A DNA stretch of 64,000 bases from Flavobacteriaceae bacterium. Lineage in GTDB: Bacteria; Bacteroidota; Bacteroidia; Flavobacteriales; Flavobacteriaceae. Shown piece by piece: positions 57,244-64,000 of this stretch (positions are counted from its first letter, which is position 1; each line of letters opens with the position of its first letter). The notes beneath the pieces are model-generated. The model saw only the letters and a list, made by a program, of their open reading frames with translations, was not told the origin of the DNA and searched no databases. A program made the translations under genes and the position numbers. Location: assembly GCA_029248185.1 (NCBI GenBank), contig JAQWJV010000016.1, positions 1-64,000 on the forward strand. Reading direction: 5' to 3'.

Positions 57244-59102
57244 TAAGAAAAGGCACATTACTAATCTTTACTGTTGGAGCGTGTTTCTTGTTTATTTTTC
57301 AATTAATGTCGCTACAATTATTTAATTCTGACTACACAAAACTCTCTGAAAATAATGCTGTAGAGAAGCGTCCTATTTATCCAAAACGAGGATTGATTTA
57401 TGATCGAAATGGCACTTTAATGGTTGCAAACCAACCTGTATATGACCTTATGGTAGTGCCTGAAAACATTGAACCCTTTGATACATTAGAATTAATTCAT
57501 GGATTGTCTATTTCAAAAGATGAGCTTCTACTACAATTAAAAAAGGCCAAGCGCTTTTCATCTAAACTCCCTTCTGTAATTATCAGACAGGTTTCTAAAG
57601 AAGATCGCGCCATGTTTCAGGAAAAAATATGGAAATATCCTGGGTTTTATTTTCAAAAAAAATTAGTGCGTGATTATGTCCTTCCCATAGCTTCAAATCT
57701 ATTGGGATATACCAGCGAAGTTAACACAAGCGAGGTCAATAAAAAAAATGACTATGCCCTAGGAGAAATGATCGGTCGTCAAGGAATTGAGAAGACGTAT
57801 GAAAATAGTTTGAGAGGAAAAAAAGGAGCTAGCTTCTTCCAGAAAGATCGATTTAACAGAATCATTGGACCTTATCAAGATGGCCGCTTTGACACCGAAG
57901 CTGAATCTTCTGAAGACCTAAATCTTACCATCGATGCTGTACTTCAACAATACGGAGAATCCTTGCTGAGAAATAAAAGAGGTGGGATTGTAGCCATTGA
58001 ACCCCAAACAGGAGAAGTTCTTGCTTTAGTAACTGCTCCCAGTTATGACCCCAATGTATTGATAGGAAGAGAACGTTCAAAAAACTTTAGTGTACTGGTG
58101 AATGATACCCTTGCAAAACCTCTCTTTGATAGGGGACTTCAAGCGGAATACTCCCCAGGCTCTCCTTTCAAAACTCTCAATGCGCTGATTGGTTTACAAG
58201 AAAAAGTAATCACTCCAAACACCCAGTTCGAATGTGATCAAGGACATTTTTACGCAAGAAATGCCTTTATGAAATGCCACTGCGCTTATGGTTCCAAAAA
58301 TGATTTAATTAAAGGAATTTATAATTCGTGTAATACCTATTTTGCAAAAACCTATGTAGGAATTGTTAATAAGGCTGCAAGCCCGGCTGAGGGAGTAGAT
58401 CGTTGGAGAACACATTTAGAAAAGTTTGGTTTGGGTGATTATTTAGGCTATGATTTGCCCATTGGAAAAAAAGGTTTTATTCCGAATAGCACCTATTATG
58501 ACCGCTGGTATCAACAGGGTCGTTGGGGGGGGACTACCATCATCTCGAATGCCATAGGTCAAGGAGAAATATTAACAACCCCCATACAAATGGCAAATTT
58601 TACTGCTACCATTGCCAATAGAGGGTATTTTATCAAACCCCATTTTAAGAAATCATTTTCTCAAAAAGAAAAAGACTCTCTTTTTCCAAAAAATTATACC
58701 TTAATAGCACCTCAGCACTTTGAAACCGTTGTGGAAGGAATGCATCAGGTCGTAGAAAAAGGTACTGCTAGAATCGCCCGAATTAAAGGGATTGAGGTTT
58801 GTGGAAAAACAGGAACAGTAGAAAATTTCATTCGATTAAATAATGAAAAAACACAGCTCACAGATCACTCAATCTTTGTTGCCTTTGCGCCTAAAGATGA
58901 TCCTAAAATTGCAATTACCGTTTTTGTAGAAAATGGATATTGGGGAGGGAGATGGGCGGCTCCCATTGCAAGTTTAATGATTGAAAAATACCTAACTGGA
59001 ACGGTAAATAGAAAATGGTTAGAAAATAGAATGCTTAATGGAAGTTTACTGGATGAATATGCCAAACCACTTTCAGGAAAACCCTTCGCGATTAATGAAT
59101 GA
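57240..59102 (+). CDS. mrdA: Penicillin-binding protein 2
   Basis: KRPIYPKRGLIYDRNGTLMVANQPVYDLMV; YSPGSPFKTLNALIG; CGKTGTVEN. Confidence 0.97.
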   Translation: MIRKGTLLIFTVGACFLFIFQLMSLQLFNSDYTKLSENNAVEKRPIYPKRGLIYDRNGTLMVANQPVYDLMVVPENIEPFDTLELIHGLSISKDELLLQLKKAKRFSSKLPSVIIRQVSKEDRAMFQEKIWKYPGFYFQKKLVRDYVLPIASNLLGYTSEVNTSEVNKKNDYALGEMIGRQGIEKTYENSLRGKKGASFFQKDRFNRIIGPYQDGRFDTEAESSEDLNLTIDAVLQQYGESLLRNKRGGIVAIEPQTGEVLALVTAPSYDPNVLIGRERSKNFSVLVNDTLAKPLFDRGLQAEYSPGSPFKTLNALIGLQEKVITPNTQFECDQGHFYARNAFMKCHCAYGSKNDLIKGIYNSCNTYFAKTYVGIVNKAASPAEGVDRWRTHLEKFGLGDYLGYDLPIGKKGFIPNSTYYDRWYQQGRWGGTTIISNAIGQGEILTTPIQMANFTATIANRGYFIKPHFKKSFSQKEKDSLFPKNYTLIAPQHFETVVEGMHQVVEKGTARIARIKGIEVCGKTGTVENFIRLNNEKTQLTDHSIFVAFAPKDDPKIAITVFVENGYWGGRWAAPIASLMIEKYLTGTVNRKWLENRMLNGSLLDEYAKPLSGKPFAINE

Positions 59103-60351
59103 CAAACTTATTTTTCGATTAGATTGGGTGAGTCTTTTACTCTACATCACCCTAGTTGTTTTTGGAATGATCAATATTTATTCCACTCGGTTTTCTGAAA
59201 CCAGTACTGCTTTTTGGGAGCTAGGAAGTCCCGTAGGAAAACAGTTTTGGATTTTTATGCTCTGTTTAATCATTCTCCCCGCTATCCTTTACATAAAGTC
59301 TAATTTTTTTGAACACCTCAGTTATATTTTTTATGGGCTTTCTATCATCAGTCTGATGGGTCTTTTTCTTTTTGGACAAACCATCTCGGGTGCAACTTCT
59401 TGGTATTTGATTGGAGGTTTTAGTCTGCAGCCCTCTGAATTTGCAAAAATTACAACAGCCATGGTGGTAGCCTTAAATTTAAGCTCCATTCAAACCGATA
59501 TGAAAAAGAAAAGAGACTTATTCAAGATTCTGTTTTTGATTGCCCTACCCATGTTCCTCATTATTCTTCAACCAGATGCAGGATCTGCACTTGTTTTTAT
59601 GGGAATGTTTTTTGTGCTGATACGAGAAGGGCTAGATTTGCGATTTCTTTACCTTTTTTTGAGCCTTATTCTCATCTTTATTTTTACTTTATTGTATGGT
59701 CCCTTCTTCATTTCATTGGCTGGATTAATTCTAATTTTCTTTTTTTATTTATTTATGAAAAGAATCGCTTCAAAAACAAAAAAGCTTCCCTTTTTACTTT
59801 CTTTTGTTATCTGCCTCTTTTTCTCCTATTCGGTAAATTTTATTTTTAACTCGGTATTTGAACAACGCCATCGAGATCGATTTAATGTCATTTTAGGGTT
59901 AGAAACAGATACCCGTGGAATTGGGTATAATATTAACCAATCAAAAATTGCTATCGGTTCTGGAGGGTTTTTCGGAAAAGGATTTTTAAATGGGACACAA
60001 ACAAAAGGAGACTTTGTACCCGAGCAAGATACTGATTACATTTTTAGTACGATCGGTGAAGAATGGGGATTTATAGGAAGTAGTCTTTTAGTTATTTTGT
60101 TTACACTTTTTATCCTACGCATACTTTATAGAGCCGAAAAACACACCTCAATCTATTCAAGGGTATTTTCTCATGGTTTTGCGAGTATTATTTTCATTCA
60201 CTTTTTTGTTAATATTGGAATGACTCTAGGTTTAGTTCCGACCGTTGGAATTCCGCTGCCCTTTATCAGTAATGGTGGATCTAGCTTATTAGCATTTAGT
60301 TTTATGCTATTTCTCTATTTAAATTTTGATGCCAATCGATTGAATGGATAA
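59095..60351 (+). CDS. rodA: Rod shape-determining protein RodA
   Basis: LQPSEFAKITTAMVVAL; LQPDAGSALVFMGMFFVL; PFISNGGSSLLAF; start trimmed, 8-nt overlap with mrdA. Confidence 0.95.
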   Translation: MNDKLIFRLDWVSLLLYITLVVFGMINIYSTRFSETSTAFWELGSPVGKQFWIFMLCLIILPAILYIKSNFFEHLSYIFYGLSIISLMGLFLFGQTISGATSWYLIGGFSLQPSEFAKITTAMVVALNLSSIQTDMKKKRDLFKILFLIALPMFLIILQPDAGSALVFMGMFFVLIREGLDLRFLYLFLSLILIFIFTLLYGPFFISLAGLILIFFFYLFMKRIASKTKKLPFLLSFVICLFFSYSVNFIFNSVFEQRHRDRFNVILGLETDTRGIGYNINQSKIAIGSGGFFGKGFLNGTQTKGDFVPEQDTDYIFSTIGEEWGFIGSSLLVILFTLFILRILYRAEKHTSIYSRVFSHGFASIIFIHFFVNIGMTLGLVPTVGIPLPFISNGGSSLLAFSFMLFLYLNFDANRLNG

Positions 60352-60358
60352 ATTTCAT

Positions 60359-61435
60359 TTATCGTCTAACATCTAAAACATCTCGTAGACTATTTCCCAA
60401 CATCATAAAAGCAAGTACCAAACTCATAATAGCCAAACCTGGCAATACTGCTAAATACGGTTTTCCTAAGAGAAGATATCTAAAATGATCTTTGACCATC
60501 CCACCCCAGCTCGGCATGGGAGGTTGTGCGCCTATCCCTAAAAAACTCAACCCACTCTCCATCAAAATCGCACTGGCAAAATTTGCAGCCGAAATCACAA
60601 TCAGAGGGGCAACTATCATGGGTAGAACATGCCTTATCAAAATACGTGTATGCGAAAATCCTAGGACAGATCCTGCTTGAACATACAACTGTTCTTTTAT
60701 AGACTTCACTTGACCACGCACTAAACGAGCTACCTCCACCCACATCGTTAGTCCTACAGCAACAAAAACTTGCCAAAAACCTCTTCCTAAAGCTAAAGTT
60801 ATAGCGATCACCATGAGTAATGTTGGAATAGACCAAACAATATTTATGAGCCACATGATCAAACGGTCTAACCCACCTCCAAAATAACCCGCAATAGCTC
60901 CTAAAAAAATACCCAATATTAAGGAGATAAAAACAGCTACAAATCCAATTGAAATAGAAATCCTAGATCCAATAATTAAACGACTTAATAAATCGCGGCC
61001 GTATTTGTCGGTACCCAACAAGAAACGTTTGGTAAGAATAAATTCATTTTCAATTTGTACACGGGTAGTCCCTTTGGGAAAGACATTTAGTTGAACCTTC
61101 TCATAATAATCAGTTGCATTTCCAAAGCGCTTGTATTCCAGAGTCTCTTCAAACCACCGAATATCCTGAATGGGTATTTCCTCTACCGGATTGACGTTCC
61201 CAGAAAAAAGATTGCTTTTATTAACTGTTCCTTGCTGAGGAATTATCAATACCTGACAAGAAAAACCTGGAGGTTGAGAATGGATGGATAAGTGCATCTG
61301 ATTTGCATAAGTGGTTTTATCGGGTGATAAAGAATAGGCAAAGATTGCCACTAGGGAGATCCCAATGATAAATAAAAAACTACTGACCGCCCATTTATCT
61401 GACTGAAACCGATTGAAAGAGCTCTTAAAATCCAA
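60359..61435 (-). CDS. ABC transporter permease (oligopeptide/nickel DppC-like)
   Basis: FLLGTDKYGRDLLSRLIIGSRISISIG; SGLSFLGIGAQPPMPSWGGMV. Confidence 0.93.
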   Translation of the reverse strand: MDFKSSFNRFQSDKWAVSSFLFIIGISLVAIFAYSLSPDKTTYANQMHLSIHSQPPGFSCQVLIIPQQGTVNKSNLFSGNVNPVEEIPIQDIRWFEETLEYKRFGNATDYYEKVQLNVFPKGTTRVQIENEFILTKRFLLGTDKYGRDLLSRLIIGSRISISIGFVAVFISLILGIFLGAIAGYFGGGLDRLIMWLINIVWSIPTLLMVIAITLALGRGFWQVFVAVGLTMWVEVARLVRGQVKSIKEQLYVQAGSVLGFSHTRILIRHVLPMIVAPLIVISAANFASAILMESGLSFLGIGAQPPMPSWGGMVKDHFRYLLLGKPYLAVLPGLAIMSLVLAFMMLGNSLRDVLDVRR

Positions 61436-61443
61436 ATTATGTT

Positions 61444-63594
61444 TTAATTTTTAACCTCAGCTACCGTGTTGTCAACTTTAATTTGGGTAGAGAGATCCTT
61501 TAAAATTTCAACCGCTTCGGAAATATAAATATCCTTTTTGAGCGATTTTTCCCAGCGTTCTCTCTTTTTAATGAGATCCTCGTTGGGTTCTCCTTCAAAC
61601 CCTGCTTCTGGCAACCATTGAAAATCATACGTAGACTCGAATTCTTCTAATTTTTTGAACCGATCGGAATACTTTTTATTCGTTTCACGGTCGGCTTTAT
61701 AAGACGTATAATCTAGAGAATAGGTGTAGTCTTCTTTTTGTTTTTTCACCCAAAGACCTTGCTCATCAATCAACTTTATAAAAGGATTTTCTTTAAGACG
61801 TTCTTTACTTCTTACCAGAGAATATTCATAATTCTTCATTTTATCATAAGGAATATAACTAGCAGGGGTAATTCGATCCCAAGCCAAAGGGTTGTCCTGA
61901 TCCTTTTCACCCATATCGATATAAGCATATTGGTCTGGAAAAACTATATCGCTTTTAACACCTTCCAATTGGGTAGAGCGTCCATTAATTCTATAAAACT
62001 TATCCGTAGTAACTTTTAATGCGCCCAAATTCCCGTAAGTTCCACCCGTAATCATGCGGTTCAAATCAAAAACATTTTGAACTGTCCCTTTTCCAAAAGT
62101 TTGCTTACTTCCCAAAATAATAGCGCGTTTATAATCTTGCAAAGCTGCTGCAATAATCTCTGAAGCAGATGCCGAAAATTCATTAACCAAAACTACTAAG
62201 GGACCATCCCAAATGATACTGGGATCCGTGTCTTTTAATACTTCTTTTTTACCACCTGTGCTTTTGACTTGAACGACGGGGCCTTCATTTATGAAATATC
62301 CTGTCATATCGACTACGGTTTTTAAAGAACCTCCACCATTATTTCTGAGGTCCAGAATAATCCCTTTAACCTTTTTCTTTTTAAGTTGTTCTAATTCTTT
62401 TTTGACATCGGTTGCCGCATTTCGTGCGTTGTAATCTTCAAAATTGATATAAAATTTAGGAAGCTCTATCAAGCCAAATGAGCCTGTATCGTCTTGAATT
62501 ATTGAGGATCGTGCATAGGTCTCTTCCAACTCAACAATGTCTCGGGTAACAACAATATCCTCTATGGTACCATCAACACGTTTTATCGTTAAAATCACTT
62601 GTGTTCCTTTGGGACCTTTAATGAGTTTTATAGAATCGTCCAATCGCATACCTGTTATGTCTACGGGCTCTTCATTGGGTTGACCTACTTTTAAAATAAT
62701 ATCTCCAACTTCAATGATTTCATCTCTCCAAACAGGTCCTCCCGAAATAATTTCAACAATTTTTACTTCTTGATTACGCTTTTGTAATCGAGCCCCTATG
62801 CCTTCAAATTTTCCCGACATACTGGCATCAAAACGATCCTTATCACTGGGGGCAAGGTAAAAAGTATGCGGATCAAATTGAACAACTATAGAGTTGATAT
62901 AAATAGAAAACCAGTCTTTACGCTCCAACTCATTATAGCCCTCAAAAAAGAACTTCATATTCTCCTTAATCTTAACTCGAACGTCTTTTTCTATCTCAAT
63001 ATCTGATAAAGACACATAGGTTGAGTCTTTTTCAGCTTTACTGACTTCCTCATCTCTTTTAGAAGTAAAACGTTCCAGTGCATTTAATTTCAGTTGTTTA
63101 CGCCATTGCTTTTTCAATCCCTCTAAATTATTGGCATAGGGGAGATTTTCGTAATCTAAACTTATCTCCTCTTTACGTGAAAAATCAAAAGGGGTGTCTA
63201 GTAAACTTTCATAAAATTTCTGCACTTGTTCCATCCGCTCCATCAATTTATTATAGGAAAGATTGAAAAAGTCAAGCTGAGTATTTTTCAATTCATCGTC
63301 AATCCGGTATCGGTATGAATCAAAAGTATTAATGTCAGATTTGATAAAAAATCGATGTTGACCGTCAATATTTTCGAGATAATTCATAAAGACATTTTCA
63401 GAAAAAGCATCATTTATTTCTTTAGGATCGTAATGTCCGCGATCTAAGACGTAAGAAATTATTTCCAATAAAAGTTTGTCTTTGTTTGGATCTTCATTTT
63501 TGAGCGAAATTCCAAAAACCAATCCACTGACAAGGATAAATGATAATATATAAATAAAAGGTCTCATAGGGCGTTGTGTTAATCTTTTTTTCAT
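61444..63594 (-). CDS. Carboxy-terminal processing protease (Tsp/Prc-like) with PDZ domain
   Basis: GKFEGIGARLQKRNQEVKIVEIISGGPVWRDEIIEVGDIILKVGQ; LVNEFSASASEIIAAALQDYKRAIILGSKQTFGKGTVQ; start trimmed. Confidence 0.95.
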   Translation of the reverse strand: MKKRLTQRPMRPFIYILSFILVSGLVFGISLKNEDPNKDKLLLEIISYVLDRGHYDPKEINDAFSENVFMNYLENIDGQHRFFIKSDINTFDSYRYRIDDELKNTQLDFFNLSYNKLMERMEQVQKFYESLLDTPFDFSRKEEISLDYENLPYANNLEGLKKQWRKQLKLNALERFTSKRDEEVSKAEKDSTYVSLSDIEIEKDVRVKIKENMKFFFEGYNELERKDWFSIYINSIVVQFDPHTFYLAPSDKDRFDASMSGKFEGIGARLQKRNQEVKIVEIISGGPVWRDEIIEVGDIILKVGQPNEEPVDITGMRLDDSIKLIKGPKGTQVILTIKRVDGTIEDIVVTRDIVELEETYARSSIIQDDTGSFGLIELPKFYINFEDYNARNAATDVKKELEQLKKKKVKGIILDLRNNGGGSLKTVVDMTGYFINEGPVVQVKSTGGKKEVLKDTDPSIIWDGPLVVLVNEFSASASEIIAAALQDYKRAIILGSKQTFGKGTVQNVFDLNRMITGGTYGNLGALKVTTDKFYRINGRSTQLEGVKSDIVFPDQYAYIDMGEKDQDNPLAWDRITPASYIPYDKMKNYEYSLVRSKERLKENPFIKLIDEQGLWVKKQKEDYTYSLDYTSYKADRETNKKYSDRFKKLEEFESTYDFQWLPEAGFEGEPNEDLIKKRERWEKSLKKDIYISEAVEILKDLSTQIKVDNTVAEVKN

Positions 63595-63692
63595 AGTCCT
63601 TAAATATACATATATTCTCATAATCGATTTGTTAATATTGTTTTAAAAGAAAGCCCTTAAAGATTTCTTACCTTAGCGAAGAAACTAACTTT

Positions 63693-64000
63693 ATGAATTC
63701 GAAACCTTTGATTTTAGTAACCAATGATGATGGAATTACAGCTCCTGGAATTCGTATGCTTATTGAGATCATGAATGAAATTGGTGAGGTGATCGTGGTC
63801 GCTCCAGACAGTCCGCAATCTGCTATGGGACATGCCATAACCATAAATTCTACCTTACACTGTCATGAAATCAAAGTAGCAGAAGGTCCACAAAAAGAAT
63901 TCAGTTGTTCCGGAACCCCAGCGGATTGTGTAAAACTTGCTGTAAATGAGCTCATGGATAGAAAACCTGATTTATGCGTGTCTGGAATTAATCATGGCTC
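63693..64000 (+). CDS. surE: 5'/3'-nucleotidase SurE, truncated by window end
   Basis: Manual translation MNSKPLILVTNDDGITAPGIRMLIEIMNEIGEVIVVAPDSPQSAMGHAITIN...CSGTPADCVKLAV...PDLCVSGINHG; not in the ORF track because it has no stop. Confidence 0.96.
   Translation, partial: MNSKPLILVTNDDGITAPGIRMLIEIMNEIGEVIVVAPDSPQSAMGHAITINSTLHCHEIKVAEGPQKEFSCSGTPADCVKLAVNELMDRKPDLCVSGINHG

Noticed and set aside
58525-58532. G8 homopolymer in mrdA as a phase-variation site
   Set aside because: Encodes RWGG in an essential PBP2; frameshifts would be lethal. G7 runs also occur in DUF3078 and the TonB receptor, so such runs arise from Trp-Gly-Gly or Ser-Gly-Gly codons here.
59038-59094. Upstream ATG starts for rodA at 59038 and 59053
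   Set aside because: They lie deep in the mrdA coding region and add a non-hydrophobic extension; ATG at 59095 gives the standard RodA N-terminus with a short overlap.

Overview
AT-rich chromosomal window from a Flavobacteriaceae-type Bacteroidetes. Support for this: gldKLMN gliding/T9SS operon, TonB-dependent receptors, DUF3078, HYC_CC_PP-type copper protein, NagB-PIG-L fusion, Bacteroidetes-type promoters. About 55 coding regions are supportable. From ~6.1 kb onward it is mostly conserved housekeeping: DtxR/TonB receptor pair, hydrolases, DASS and SulP transporters, trxB, ABC-F, gldKLMN, topA, a sulfur-handling cluster, miaB, sigma-54 activator, lptE, secG, groESL, copper receptor module, purH, mreBCD-mrdA-rodA, CTP protease, and the 5' end of surE. 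The first ~6 kb is different: tiny orphan lipoprotein/membrane genes, decayed gene fragments, and a ~40-bp dispersed repeat that sits 25-34 nt upstream of three minus-strand genes. I saw no rRNA, tRNA, CRISPR array, transposase or prophage. I found no clear unknown multi-gene system. The best leads are the repeat-associated small-gene region, an A_AAA_AAA slip site directly before a stop in a split lipoprotein gene, a likely CTG-initiated SulP gene with a palindromic operator in a sulfur cluster, an arginase-fold protein with degenerate metal ligands next to gldKLMN, and paired palindromic operators at the HxlR and DtxR loci.
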